Shown here piece by piece: positions 29,335 through 37,962 of a stretch of 64,000 nt of DNA. The stretch's first letter is position 1. Each line of letters begins with the position of its first letter. Made by a program: the position numbers and the translations under genes. Below the pieces are notes generated by a model. It did no database searches, was not told the origin of the DNA, and saw only the letters and a list, made by a program, of their open reading frames with translations. This DNA is from Methylocaldum marinum (GTDB lineage Bacteria > Pseudomonadota > Gammaproteobacteria > Methylococcales > Methylococcaceae), in contig NZ_AP017928.1 of the NCBI RefSeq assembly GCF_003584645.1, positions 2,704,395-2,768,394 of the forward strand, read 5' to 3'.

Positions 29335-32049
29335 ATGTCCGAGCCAACCGAAAAAAGACTTGTCCTGGTCGACGGTTCTTCGTTCCTGTACCGCGCGTTT
29401 CACGCCCTGCCGCCCCTGAACAACTCGCGCGGCGAGCCCACCGGCGCCATTCTGGGCGTCGCCAACATGCTGCGCAAGCTGATCGGGGAATACGACACTT
29501 GCCATATCGGCGTCGTCTTCGACGCGCCCGGCAAGACCTTCCGCGACGATCTTTTCGAACATTACAAGGCCCACCGTCCGCCGATGCCGGACGAACTTCG
29601 CTCCCAGATCGAACCGCTGCACGCCATTATCCGGGCGATGGGACTACCCTTGCTGGTGGAATCCGGCGTGGAAGCCGACGACGTGATCGGCACCCTTGCG
29701 ATGAAAGCGGTCGGACAGGGCTATGCCGTCGTCATCTCCACCGGCGACAAGGACATGGCCCAACTGGTCAACGACCGGGTCATGCTGGAGAACACCATGT
29801 TCGACAGCCGCCTGGACATCGAGGGCGTCAAAGCCAAGTTCGGCGTACCGCCCGAATGCATCATCGATTACCTGACCCTGGTGGGCGACACCTCGGACAA
29901 CATCCCCGGCATTCCGAAAGTCGGACCGAAGACTGCGGCGAAATGGCTGAATCAATACGGCTCGCTGGACGGCATCCTGGCCCATATCGACGAGATCGGC
30001 GGCAAAGTCGGTGAAAGCCTCCGCGCCAATCTCGATCAGATCCCCTTGTCGCGCCAGCTCGCCACCATCAAATGCGACGTGGACCTGCCGATCGGACCGA
30101 ACGATCTGAAACGCACCGAACCCGATCAGGCCGCCCTCCGGGAACTCCTGGTCCGCCTCGAATTCAATTCCTGGCTCCGGCAACTGGAGGCTTCCGGCGG
30201 TGCCGAAGCTCCCACCGGCCCAGCCGTACAGACGCCGGCCCGAGCCGATTACGAAACCGTCCTGAACGAGGAACAGCTGGAGCGCTGGTTGAAAAAGCTG
30301 GAGACCGCGGAATACTTCGCTTTCGACACCGAAACCACCAGTCTCGATTACAGCCGGGCGGAAATCGTGGGGCTCTCTTTCGCGGTGGAACCGGGCGAAG
30401 CGGCCTACGTGCCGGTGGCCCACGATTACCCCGGCGCGCCGGTCCAGCTCAGCCGCGACGCCGTTCTCGAAAAACTCCGGCCTCTGCTGGAAAATCCCGA
30501 CCGGTCCAAGATCGGACAGAACCTCAAATACGACACCAATGTCCTCGCCAATCACGGACTCACCCTGACCGGCATCCGCCACGACACCATGCTCGAATCC
30601 TATGTGCTCAACAGCACCGCCACCCGGCACGACATGGACTCCCTGGCCGAACTCTATCTCAACCACCGAACCATCCACTACGAGGACGTAGCCGGAAAAG
30701 GCGCGAAACAGATTCCCTTTCAGCAGGTCAGCGTCGAAAGCGCCTCCGAGTACGCGGCGGAGGATGCCGACATCACCCTGCGCCTGCACCATCACCTTTG
30801 GCCGAAGCTCGAAGCGGAAGCTTCGCTCAAAACGCTCTACGAGAGCATCGAGGTCCCGCTGGTGCCGGTCCTGTCCCGCATGGAATGCACCGGCGTGCTG
30901 GTGGACGTGTACAAGCTGGCCCAGCAAAGCCGGGAACTCGAAAAGCGCATGCTGGAGATCGAACAGGAGGCCTGTAAGGCGGCCGGCTGCCAGTTCAACC
31001 TGGGATCGCCCAAGCAGATCCAGACCATCCTGTACGACAAGTTGAACCTGCCGGTGGTCAAGAAAACGCCGACCGGACAGCCGTCCACCGACGAATCGGT
31101 GTTGCAGGAACTGGCCGAAAGCTTCGAGCTGCCGCGGCTGATCCTGGATTACCGGTCCATGAGCAAACTCAAGTCGACCTATACCGACAAGCTGGCCGAG
31201 CAGATCAATCCCCGTACCGGACGTGTGCACACCTCCTATCACCAGGCCGTGGCCGCCACCGGGCGGCTGTCGTCCTCCGACCCCAACCTGCAGAACATCC
31301 CGGTGCGCACCGAGGAAGGCCGCCGCATCCGCCAGGCCTTCATCGCACCGCCCGGCCGCAAAATCCTCGCGGCGGATTACTCGCAGATCGAACTCAGGAT
31401 CATGGCGCATATCTCGGGCGATCCAAGCCTGCGCACCGCCTTTCACGACAATACCGACGTCCACCGCTTCACCGCCGCCGAAGTGTTCGGCGTGCCGCCG
31501 GACCAGGTCACGCCCGACCAGCGCCGCTCGGCCAAGGCGATCAACTTCGGCCTCATCTACGGCATGTCCGCCTTCGGCCTGGGAAAACAGCTCGGCATCC
31601 CCACCAACCAGGCGCAGCGCTACATCGACCTTTATTTCGCCCGCTATCCCGACGTTAAGGGCTACATGGAAACGACCCGCAACACGGCGCGGGAAAAAGG
31701 CTACGTGGAGACCTTGTTCGGCCGGCGCCTATACATTCCGGAAATCGCTTCCCGCAACGCCCAGCGCCGCCAGTATGCGGAGCGCACCGCCATCAACGCG
31801 CCGATGCAAGGCACCGCGGCGGACATCATCAAGCGCGCCATGATCGCCGTGGACGCCTGGATTCGGGAATCCGGGCACCCGATCTGCATGATCATGCAGG
31901 TACACGATGAACTGGTATTCGAAGTGGCGGACGATTACGCGGACGAAGCCGCCCGCGAAATCGGCAATCGCATGTGCCGCGCGGCTCAGCTCGTGGTGCC
32001 TTTGGTGGTGGATGTGGGCATCGGGTCGAATTGGGATGAGGCGCATTGA
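29335..32049 (+). CDS. polA: DNA polymerase I
   Basis: Repair and Okazaki-fragment polymerase of 904 residues with all three domains. The 5'-nuclease domain has LVDGSSFLYRAFHALP and VGDTSDNIPGIPKVGPKTA. The 3'-5' exonuclease domain keeps the acidic residues in YFAFDTETTSLDY and VAHDYPG. The polymerase domain has the template region LSSSDPNLQNIPVRTEEGR, motif A (LAADYSQIELRIMAHIS), the O-helix RRSAKAINFGLIYGMS, and motif C (MQVHDELVFEV). A small repeat element begins directly after the stop codon. Confidence 0.98.
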   Translation: MSEPTEKRLVLVDGSSFLYRAFHALPPLNNSRGEPTGAILGVANMLRKLIGEYDTCHIGVVFDAPGKTFRDDLFEHYKAHRPPMPDELRSQIEPLHAIIRAMGLPLLVESGVEADDVIGTLAMKAVGQGYAVVISTGDKDMAQLVNDRVMLENTMFDSRLDIEGVKAKFGVPPECIIDYLTLVGDTSDNIPGIPKVGPKTAAKWLNQYGSLDGILAHIDEIGGKVGESLRANLDQIPLSRQLATIKCDVDLPIGPNDLKRTEPDQAALRELLVRLEFNSWLRQLEASGGAEAPTGPAVQTPARADYETVLNEEQLERWLKKLETAEYFAFDTETTSLDYSRAEIVGLSFAVEPGEAAYVPVAHDYPGAPVQLSRDAVLEKLRPLLENPDRSKIGQNLKYDTNVLANHGLTLTGIRHDTMLESYVLNSTATRHDMDSLAELYLNHRTIHYEDVAGKGAKQIPFQQVSVESASEYAAEDADITLRLHHHLWPKLEAEASLKTLYESIEVPLVPVLSRMECTGVLVDVYKLAQQSRELEKRMLEIEQEACKAAGCQFNLGSPKQIQTILYDKLNLPVVKKTPTGQPSTDESVLQELAESFELPRLILDYRSMSKLKSTYTDKLAEQINPRTGRVHTSYHQAVAATGRLSSSDPNLQNIPVRTEEGRRIRQAFIAPPGRKILAADYSQIELRIMAHISGDPSLRTAFHDNTDVHRFTAAEVFGVPPDQVTPDQRRSAKAINFGLIYGMSAFGLGKQLGIPTNQAQRYIDLYFARYPDVKGYMETTRNTAREKGYVETLFGRRLYIPEIASRNAQRRQYAERTAINAPMQGTAADIIKRAMIAVDAWIRESGHPICMIMQVHDELVFEVADDYADEAAREIGNRMCRAAQLVVPLVVDVGIGSNWDEAH

Positions 32050-32072
32050 GTGCGTAAAGAAAGCTCTGAAAA

Positions 32073-33393
32073 GGAGGGTGTAAAAAGAACTGTGTAACTG
32101 GTTTGTAAAATCAGCCAGAAAAAGAGACTAAAACATGACCAGTGACACAGCCAAACAAGACGCCTTATTGGATGAATTGCTCAAAGGCTATACGAATCCG
32201 AAAGACATTCTGGGGGAACACGGCTTGCTCAAGCAGCTGACCCGGCGTCTGGTGGAACGGGCGTTGGAGGCGGAGATGACCGCCCATTTGGGCTATGCCC
32301 CCCATGCGCCGGAAGGGCGCGGCAGCGGTAATTCTCGCAACGGCAAGTCGGCGAAGACGATTCAAACGGAAACCGGACCCTTGGCGATTGAGGTCCCGCG
32401 GGATCGCAACGGAGACTTCGAGCCGCAACTGGTTTCCAAGCGCCAACGCCGGCTCGAAGGATTTGATGAGAAGGTTCTGGCGCTGTATGCGCGGGGCTTA
32501 TCCACCCGTGGTATTCAGGGGCATCTGGAAGAACTGTATGGCGTGGAAGTCTCGCCGACGCTCATCTCCAACGTTACCGAATCGGTGTTGGCGGACGTGA
32601 AGGCATGGCAGAGCCGGCCCTTGGCGTCGGTGTATCCGATCCTGTATTTCGACGCTTTGATCGTCAAATCACGCGAAGCGGGACCGGTCAAGAACAAGGC
32701 GGTCTATCTCGCTTTGGGCGTCAATCTGCAAGGCGAAAAGGAGCTGCTGGGCCTTTGGATCGCGGACACAGAAGGCGCCAAGTTCTGGCTGTCGGTCTTT
32801 ACCGAGTTGAAGAACCGAGGCGTTCAGGATGGCTTTATCGCCTGTGTCGACGGCCTCAAGGGACTGCCGGAAGCGATTGAAACCGTGTTTCCCAACATCC
32901 AGGTCCAACTGTGTATCGTCCATAAGGTGCGCCACAGCCTGCAGTATGTCACCTGGAAGGAGCGCAAGGCGGTGGCGAAAGACCTGCGGGCGATTTATGG
33001 CGCCGCGACCTTGACCGAGGCCGAAGCTGCCCTGGCGCGGTTTGCGGACACCTGGGACGCGAAGTACCCAGCCATCAGCCAAAGCTGGCGGGCGGATTGG
33101 ACGCGCTTGACTGTGTTTTTCGATTATCCGCCGGAGATCCGCAAAGTGCTGTATACCACCAACGCGATCGAATCACTCAACTTCAGCCTGCGCAAGCTGC
33201 TCAAGACCCGCGGCGCGTTTCCGAACGATGAGGCGATTCTGAAAGTCCTGTATCTGGGACTGCAGCGGATCGAGAAGAAATGGACCATGCCGATCCAGGA
33301 TTGGAAACGGGCGTTGAACCACTTCGTGATCCTCTTTGGTAATCGAGTTACCCTATGAACTAACCCCAGTTACACAGTTAACTTGACACCCCC
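32073..33393 (+). mobile_element. IS256-family insertion sequence, intact
   Basis: Element of about 1.32 kb with terminal inverted repeats of about 29 bases. The left end reads GGAGGGTGTAAAAAGAACTG and the inverted right end reads GGGGGGTGTCAAGTTAACTG, both continuing TGTAACTGG. CTGAAAA flanks both sides (32066-32072 and 33394-33400), consistent with an 8-bp target duplication with one mismatch. It contains one full-length transposase gene, so it may still be active. Confidence 0.88.
32135..33358 (+). CDS. IS256-family (mutator type) transposase
   Basis: DDE transposase of 407 residues, full length for the family. Seen: the N-terminal LVERALEAEMTAHLGY, the GSGNSRNGKSAKTIQTE segment, the first Asp in LYFDALIVKSR, the second Asp in IACVDGLKGLPEAIE, and the Glu in TTNAIESLNFSLRK. 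The C-X2-H-type segment LCIVHKVRHSLQYV lies in between. It is the only gene of the element. Confidence 0.97.
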   Translation: MTSDTAKQDALLDELLKGYTNPKDILGEHGLLKQLTRRLVERALEAEMTAHLGYAPHAPEGRGSGNSRNGKSAKTIQTETGPLAIEVPRDRNGDFEPQLVSKRQRRLEGFDEKVLALYARGLSTRGIQGHLEELYGVEVSPTLISNVTESVLADVKAWQSRPLASVYPILYFDALIVKSREAGPVKNKAVYLALGVNLQGEKELLGLWIADTEGAKFWLSVFTELKNRGVQDGFIACVDGLKGLPEAIETVFPNIQVQLCIVHKVRHSLQYVTWKERKAVAKDLRAIYGAATLTEAEAALARFADTWDAKYPAISQSWRADWTRLTVFFDYPPEIRKVLYTTNAIESLNFSLRKLLKTRGAFPNDEAILKVLYLGLQRIEKKWTMPIQDWKRALNHFVILFGNRVTL

Positions 33394-33560
33394 CTGAAAA
33401 TCCCTCTCCCGCTGGGAGAGGGTTGGGGTTGGGGCGATTCGAATAGGGCTTTTCTCTTTACGCACAGTTCCATAGCTTCCTAAAACTCGGCTCCTTTGCC
33501 CCGCTCCGATACATCGAACTGTCGTGTCGGCAAATCAAAAAAGCGGAAGCCGTCTTGCCC

Positions 33561-34526
33561 TCAGATCCGATCCAAGGGACTGACCACCCCTCGCCCACCC
33601 CGGTTCAGCACATGGGTGTAGATCATCGTGGTCTGCACATCCTTATGGCCCAAGAGTTCCTGAACTGTCCTGATGTCGTAGCCGGACTGCAGCAGATGTG
33701 TCGCGAACGAGTGACGCAGCGTATGGCAAGAAGCCGGTTTCGTCAGCCCCGCTTCGCGAACTGCGGTCCTGACGGCGCGCTGCAAGACTTTCTCATCGAG
33801 ATGATGCCGCCGCTCCTTGCCGGAAAGCGGGTCGATCGAGCGTTGGCTGGCGGGGAAGACGTACTGCCACCCCCATTCGCGCCCCGCGTTGGGATATTTG
33901 CGTTCCAGGGCAAACGGTAGATACACCTCGCCAAACCCCTCGTGCAAGTCCTTTTCATGTACGGCCTTCACCTTCTCCAAATAGTGCTTGAGTGGTTCTA
34001 CCGGTGAATCCGGCAGCATCGTAACCCGATCCTTCGCGCCTTTGCCGTCGCGCACGACGATCTGGCGCATCGCGAAATCCACATCCTTGACCCGCAGCCG
34101 CACACACTCCATCAGACGGAGGCCAGAGCCATACAACAAACTGGCCATCACCCAATTGCGCCCATCCAAATGGGCGAGCACGCTTTTGACTTCCTGTACC
34201 GTCAGCACCACGGGTAAACGCTGGGGCTTTTTGGCCCGTGTCACGTTCTCCAACCAGGGCAGTTCGATCCCTAACACCTCTCGGTAAAGGAATAAAATCG
34301 CCGAAAGCGCCTGCGACTGAGTGGATGCTGCCACATTTCGCTGCGTCGCCAGATGAGAAAGAAAGGCTTCGACTTCCGGTGCGGACATATCCTTCGGGTG
34401 GCGTTTGCCATGGAATAGTATGAATCGTTTGATCCACTGGACGTAAGCGTCTTCCGTACGCAGGCTGTAATGTTTGACGCGGATTTTGTCCCGCACTTGA
34501 TCCAATAATTTCGGCTTGCTCGGCAT
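33561..34526 (-). CDS. intI: Integron integrase
   Basis: Tyrosine recombinase of 321 residues that inserts and excises cassettes at attI and attC. Seen: an N-terminal SAM-like core-binding domain ([35 protein letters not shown]), catalytic Arg in [16 protein letters not shown], the [18 protein letters not shown]-x-x-R box, [16 protein letters not shown] with the nucleophilic Tyr. Between the Arg and His boxes lies the IntI-specific insert ([20 protein letters not shown]), absent from XerC/D. I used the ATG at 34526, as the upstream extension is not family-like. It is transcribed away from the cassette array, as in all integrons. Confidence 0.96.
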   Translation of the reverse strand: MPSKPKLLDQVRDKIRVKHYSLRTEDAYVQWIKRFILFHGKRHPKDMSAPEVEAFLSHLATQRNVAASTQSQALSAILFLYREVLGIELPWLENVTRAKKPQRLPVVLTVQEVKSVLAHLDGRNWVMASLLYGSGLRLMECVRLRVKDVDFAMRQIVVRDGKGAKDRVTMLPDSPVEPLKHYLEKVKAVHEKDLHEGFGEVYLPFALERKYPNAGREWGWQYVFPASQRSIDPLSGKERRHHLDEKVLQRAVRTAVREAGLTKPASCHTLRHSFATHLLQSGYDIRTVQELLGHKDVQTTMIYTHVLNRGGRGVVSPLDRI

Positions 34527-34676
34527 AATGGGCAGGTGTATAAAACCAACGGCGACCGACCCTGCTAAAGATAGCAAAGCCTTGAAATCTGGGCGGTTCC
34601 TGAAAGCAAAATCGGTTTATACCCCACAAATGGCGTAAGATAAGGCGCCTTTTAGGGGGTCTATTTCATGTTAGCC
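34527..34676 (+). promoter_or_regulatory. Probable attI and cassette promoter region with Shine-Dalgarno and ATG
   Basis: This short gap between intI and the first cassette should contain attI, the intI promoter and possibly Pc. A core-like GTTAGCC lies at 34670-34676, so exchange would fall after G34670. The ATG of the first cassette gene (34668-34670) would then belong to attI, preceded by AGGGGG eight bases away. An inverted repeat TGCTA-AAGA-TAGCA lies at 34563-34576. The exact attI and promoter positions are inferred. Confidence 0.5.
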
Positions 34677-35417
34677 TTCAATGGAAACGGCGTGGAAATA
34701 CTGCAGCAAGCGATAAAGAAGCTATCAAACTCGATGCGGATCTATGTTGAGAATCACCTCAGCTTTCAGAGGCTGGTGCGTATTGACAAGGAAGAGGCTA
34801 TTGACAATCTGGACCGCGCATTTGAATCGAAGCTAGAGGCATTCCATAGCCTCTATGACGTATCAAAAGCACATTTGGATTACTTCGCCCATGCGGATAC
34901 GGCATCTTTGATATTGGTTCGCAACGCGATCCACCATCGTGACCACTTGCTCTTCAGAAGCTGGAATCAGGAGATGGCTCTAGACGAAGGGTTCCGAAAG
35001 CATCTTGGAGCCGAGTTCCTTCTGGTTGACTATCCAATCCTAGGCGCTCCATCCAAGATGCGATACTTTTACAAGATCGAAGACTTCTATCATCGAATAG
35101 ATGATGCCATGGCATCACCCTATCTAGAAAAAATGATGGGGCCAGTCAAGCGGCGAAAATTACTAGATCAAATTAATTCAGATCTATTCTTCTCCGAGAT
35201 AAGACGAAGCGCAGAATCCAGGAGATACCCGCTTAAGCAGGTCTATGTAAACGCTATCCCGATCTTTGTTTCAGCAACGTGCCGAGTTTTCAGCGCGCTG
35301 AAGGACGCGGGGACCCAGTTCAAGGGGTTCGATGCAAAAGCATACAAGGAGCCGTTTACCGATGAACTGGAGGTCGATTTCTCACAATTCACATGTACGC
35401 CTTTGCGTGTAACTTGA
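34668..35417 (+). CDS. Cassette 1: HEPN-like protein of unknown function
   Basis: Helical protein of 249 residues. I do not recognise a named family. The segment LILVRNAIHHRDHLLF carries an R-N-x3-H pattern like the active site of HEPN ribonucleases, set in an all-helical context with a preceding helix (LEAFHSLYDVSKAHLDYFA). HEPN proteins are common in toxin and phage-defence systems, but a defence role here is inference. The ATG at 34668 abuts the candidate attI crossover. An internal GTG at 34692 is the alternative start. It ends just before attC1. Confidence 0.68.
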   Translation: MLAFNGNGVEILQQAIKKLSNSMRIYVENHLSFQRLVRIDKEEAIDNLDRAFESKLEAFHSLYDVSKAHLDYFAHADTASLILVRNAIHHRDHLLFRSWNQEMALDEGFRKHLGAEFLLVDYPILGAPSKMRYFYKIEDFYHRIDDAMASPYLEKMMGPVKRRKLLDQINSDLFFSEIRRSAESRRYPLKQVYVNAIPIFVSATCRVFSALKDAGTQFKGFDAKAYKEPFTDELEVDFSQFTCTPLRVT

Positions 35418-35418
35418 A

Positions 35419-35478
35419 GGCTAACAATTCGTTCAAGCCGACGCCGCTTCGCAGCGCGGCTTAACTCAGGCGTTAGGT
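35419..35478 (+). repeat. attC1
   Basis: A 60-base attC with R'' GGCTAAC and R' GTTAGGT. The arms CAAGCCGACGCCGC and GCGCGGCTT pair around CTTCGCAG. It belongs to the commonest type in this array. Confidence 0.9.
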
Positions 35479-35481
35479 GCC

Positions 35482-35814
35482 ATGGGAAAGTCTGCTATCC
35501 GTCCGAAAGTCGAAATCCTGCACCTCTCAACCGTCAGTGAGGGGCGCCAGCTCGAACTCAATTCAGTCTTTGGCAACATGTCGCACGCACTCGCCACGAT
35601 CATCGCGGATGACGCAGACGAGTCGCTTTGGTTCGAGGTGTACGTCGGTGATCAAGCCGTCCAACTGCCATTAGAAATCGTCCGTGAGGCGCTGGCACTC
35701 GCTCAGGAGCACGTGCACTCCGAAGCATGGTACGAACAGCAGGGTGCCTATGAGCCTGGTCTCAGTGCCGCGGCACGAGCGCTTGCCAAGCGGGAGCCCG
35801 GGCATGGCACCTAA
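35482..35814 (+). CDS. Cassette 2: unknown 110-residue protein
   Basis: Protein of 110 residues with no family I recognise. It starts three bases after the attC1 core. The body has an alpha/beta look (VEILHLSTVSEGRQLELNSV, then DESLWFEVYVGDQAVQLPLE) and a helical, Ala/Glu-rich end (REALALAQEHVHSEAWYEQQ). The stop codon TAA is part of the attC2 R'' box, so the last residues lie at the edge of the recombination site. Confidence 0.65.
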   Translation: MGKSAIRPKVEILHLSTVSEGRQLELNSVFGNMSHALATIIADDADESLWFEVYVGDQAVQLPLEIVREALALAQEHVHSEAWYEQQGAYEPGLSAAARALAKREPGHGT

Positions 35815-35868
35815 CAATTCATTCAAGCCGAAGCCGCTTCGCGGCTCGGCTTAATTCAGGCGTTAGGC
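35809..35868 (+). repeat. attC2
   Basis: A 60-base attC nearly identical to attC1, attC3 and attC14. R'' ACCTAAC, R' GTTAGGC, arms CAAGCCGAAGCCGC and GCGGCTCGGCTT. The TAA inside R'' ends the cassette 2 gene. Confidence 0.92.
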
Positions 35869-35874
35869 CCCGCG

Positions 35875-36168
35875 ATGCACGATCGTCGAACTCACGCAAA
35901 GCGCATCACCGATGAGATCCGACAGGTGCTCATTGAGCAATGGGATCCGATCGGCGTCATGGATGACCCAGAATGGCCACGCGACGAGTACGATTCCTAT
36001 ATCGGGGAGCTTTATCGCTACTTGGCGCGCGGTGAGTCGGCTGAGTTTATCGCCAGGCACCTATGTCACCTTGAGGAGTCAATGATGGGCCTTGGTCGCT
36101 TACCTGAGTCGGTCAGACTTCCTGTTGCACGGGCGCTTAAGGCCATAGATGTTTCGCCGCGAGAGTAG
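35875..36168 (+). CDS. Cassette 3: DUF1871-like protein
   Basis: Acidic helical protein of 97 residues. The pattern IRQVLIEQWDPIGV, DEYDSYIGELYRYLA and LCHLEESMMGL matches what I remember of DUF1871-type proteins, which have no known biochemical role and are frequent in integron cassettes. The ATG at 35875 lies six bases after the attC2 core and depends on upstream sequence for a ribosome site. It ends about 35 bases ahead of attC3. Confidence 0.7.
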   Translation: MHDRRTHAKRITDEIRQVLIEQWDPIGVMDDPEWPRDEYDSYIGELYRYLARGESAEFIARHLCHLEESMMGLGRLPESVRLPVARALKAIDVSPRE

Positions 36169-36204
36169 TCTTTTGTTGCTTGGGCCTGCAGCCTACTGGG
36201 CGGG

Positions 36205-36264
36205 CCCTAACAATTCATTCAAGCCGAAGCCGCTTCGCGGCTCGGCTTAATTCAGGCGTTAGCA
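36205..36264 (+). repeat. attC3
   Basis: A 60-base attC of the common type: R'' CCCTAAC, R' GTTAGCA, arms identical to those of attC2. Confidence 0.92.
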
Positions 36265-36269
36265 AGACT

Positions 36270-36713
36270 ATGTCAGACGAATCTGCCACCGAAAAGCCGA
36301 AGCGCGTAGACGGCCAGATGACCGGGCTGGCTGGGGAGCTGTTTGTCGCCGCCGAGCTATTGAAGCGCAACCTACAGGTATCGCTCACGTTCGGAAATGC
36401 CAAGGCAATAGATCTCTTCGCGCACAATCCAGCCACTGAGCGCATGTTCACGGTCCAAGTGAAGGCAAGTAGAAAGAAGAACTACTTCCCGATCTCGCAC
36501 GGAAAGGTGAATGCCGCGCATGTATACGTGTTCGTTTTACTGAACAAGCCAGGTGAGGCGGTACAGTACTTCATAGTCCCGGGAAAGGTGCTCGCTGAAG
36601 AGCCGGAGCGCTTTACCAAATGGTTTGTTGATCCGAAGTTTCCTGGCATTCATCCGAATGTACTCAAGGACTTTGCGGAGAATTGGAAGCTGTTTGATGA
36701 AAAGGCTTGCTAA
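36270..36713 (+). CDS. Cassette 4: PD-(D/E)XK nuclease-like protein
   Basis: Protein of 147 residues resembling small PD-(D/E)XK nuclease-fold proteins. GQMTGLAGELFVAAELLKR gives the helix with the active-site Glu. The catalytic pair is in NAKAIDLFAHN (Asp) and FTVQVKASRKKN (Q-x-K). A DNA-cutting or restriction-like role is possible, but no partner methyltransferase lies in the same cassette, so this is inference. The ATG at 36270 is the first within the cassette; an earlier in-frame ATG lies in the previous cassette. The final Cys codon and stop overlap attC4. Confidence 0.75.
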   Translation: MSDESATEKPKRVDGQMTGLAGELFVAAELLKRNLQVSLTFGNAKAIDLFAHNPATERMFTVQVKASRKKNYFPISHGKVNAAHVYVFVLLNKPGEAVQYFIVPGKVLAEEPERFTKWFVDPKFPGIHPNVLKDFAENWKLFDEKAC

Positions 36714-36812
36714 CAATCGGCTCCAGGCGACGCACAAGAGCGCATCGCCTTTCTTGTTCTTTCAGGCTCACGGCGCGGCGCTCTTGTGCGCGCCTGAGCC
36801 GAAGCGTTAGCC
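36708..36812 (+). repeat. attC4
   Basis: A 105-base attC of a different type: R'' TGCTAAC, R' GTTAGCC. Arms CGGCTCCAGGCG and CGCGCCTGAGCCG pair, with an inner stem CGCACAAGAGCGC / GCGCTCTTGTGCG. Confidence 0.88.
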
Positions 36813-36828
36813 ATAAGCAAGGACAATC

Positions 36829-37296
36829 GTGGAACTGAAGCAGGAGTTCATCCAAGGGGTCAAAAAGCATCTCGGCAGTCTTGATGCCGTTTTCGATTCC
36901 GAACTCGAACAAGTAATCAAAAAAATCTACCCAGACACTGTTCGGTTCTTTTTGTTTGAATACGACTCTCCAGTCTTCAGTGAAGAGTTTTCAGTTTCCA
37001 TATGGCCAACGGATATTAAAGGGCATGTGGTTGGAGATGGTCATTGGTTCCTAGAAGGTAAAGCGGTTGTTGTTCCGCCGGAGATTTATGAGGCAGAGAA
37101 ATATTCTGAAATCGAACCATGGGAAACGGCATCCGAGCTACTCGAAGAGTGGCTAATTGCAAAATGGGCGGGAATCTCAAAAGTCCAAAGGACGAGACCT
37201 GCTTACATAGGGCATCACGATAGCTTTTTCAAAAGGGAATTGCTTTCAGGTAAGCAAGTCAATTGGGATGAGATACTTGAAAGAGTTAATGGCTAA
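36829..37296 (+). CDS. Cassette 5: unknown 155-residue protein
   Basis: Protein of 155 residues, GTG start after AAGGACAATC. No family recognised. It is mixed alpha/beta, with VRFFLFEYDSPVFSEEFSVS and WPTDIKGHVVGDGHWFLEG in the first half. The second half is helical (ETASELLEEWLIAKWAG). The GHW and aromatic-rich stretches suggest a compact globular domain. It ends in the R'' box of attC5. Confidence 0.65.
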   Translation: MELKQEFIQGVKKHLGSLDAVFDSELEQVIKKIYPDTVRFFLFEYDSPVFSEEFSVSIWPTDIKGHVVGDGHWFLEGKAVVVPPEIYEAEKYSEIEPWETASELLEEWLIAKWAGISKVQRTRPAYIGHHDSFFKRELLSGKQVNWDEILERVNG

Positions 37297-37357
37297 CTAC
37301 GGGTTCCAGGCGACGTCAGCGCTGACGCGCCGCCGCGCCTGAACCCGAGCGTTATGC
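37291..37357 (+). repeat. attC5
   Basis: A 67-base attC: R'' GGCTAAC, R' GTTATGC, arms CGGGTTCCAGGCG and CGCGCCTGAACCCG, inner stem GTCAGCGCTGAC. R'' and R' are not fully complementary. Confidence 0.85.
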
Positions 37358-37376
37358 CCAATAAAGTTCACACGCC

Positions 37377-37871
37377 ATGACCAGAATCACTGAAGAAAGC
37401 TTGACCTCTGCCATTCATCTGATCCAGAAAATGGATCGCAAGGAACATGAGGCAATTTGCGACGAGATATTGCGTGAGCAACCGAATCTTCTCGCATCAG
37501 TATTGGTGCTGACGAAAATGGCTGTTTCTCCAGCGCACGCAGAGGTAGTGCTTGAGGCTCTTATGGTGACGCACCTCGCGCTTAAGGGATCTGGCGAAAA
37601 GATCAAGACAATAACGGAAGAGGAACAAGAGCGCGAACTTCAGCGCCTCGTTGCTTCCGTGAAGTTCACGGAAAGAATGGCGCCTGCATTGATGGCAGAG
37701 TCAATAAAGCAATACGTTGGCTTCCAGAAAGAACCTTGGTTGCTTGCTTACATCATCGCGCTGCTGCAAAAAAATGGCATGCTTTTGAGCGCCAACGAGA
37801 ATTCCAAGTATCTGTTCTTATCGGCGCTGAATTTGGTCGGGTGTATAGCGAATGCGCAGAGAGTGGCATAA
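37377..37871 (+). CDS. Cassette 6: unknown helical protein
   Basis: Helical protein of 164 residues without a recognisable family. Leucine-rich helices run through it (LTSAIHLIQKMDRKEHEAIC, LLASVLVLTKMAVSPAHAEV, VLEALMVTHLALKG), followed by a charged stretch (EEEQERELQRLVASVKFTER). No transmembrane segment is convincing. The stop TAA is in the attC6 R'' box. The cassette carries about 20 bases between the attC5 core and the ATG. Confidence 0.65.
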   Translation: MTRITEESLTSAIHLIQKMDRKEHEAICDEILREQPNLLASVLVLTKMAVSPAHAEVVLEALMVTHLALKGSGEKIKTITEEEQERELQRLVASVKFTERMAPALMAESIKQYVGFQKEPWLLAYIIALLQKNGMLLSANENSKYLFLSALNLVGCIANAQRVA

Positions 37872-37937
37872 CCAGCCCATCAATCCGACGCTCACTTCGC
37901 TGCGCTTCGTTCGCTCGGCTTATGGGCGGCGTTAGCT
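37866..37937 (+). repeat. attC6
   Basis: A 72-base attC: R'' GCATAAC, R' GTTAGCT. Arms CAGCCCATCAATCCGACGC and GCTCGGCTTATGGGCGG pair partly; the loop contains CTTCGCTGCGCTTCG. Confidence 0.85.
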
Positions 37938-37962
37938 TAATAAAAAACAAAGGTGAAATATT

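Larger units (their letters stand above)
32050..33467. repeat. Family A inverted-repeat element, copy 2, split by an IS256-family insertion
   Basis: The left part (TGCGTAAAGAAAGCTCTGAAAA, up to 32072) and the right part (33394-33467) join into the same element seen at 10887-10979. The right part has the CCCTCTCCCGCTGGGAGAGGG hairpin, then GATTCGAATAGGGCTTTTCTC and TTTACGCACAG. An IS256-family element occupies 32073-33393. The left end starts one base after the polA stop codon, so the element may shape the polA transcript end. Confidence 0.72.

Noticed and set aside
29644..31464. 606-codon minus-strand open frame within polA
   Set aside because: It is antisense to the intact polymerase gene, with no ribosome site and a His/Val/Gly-rich shadow composition.
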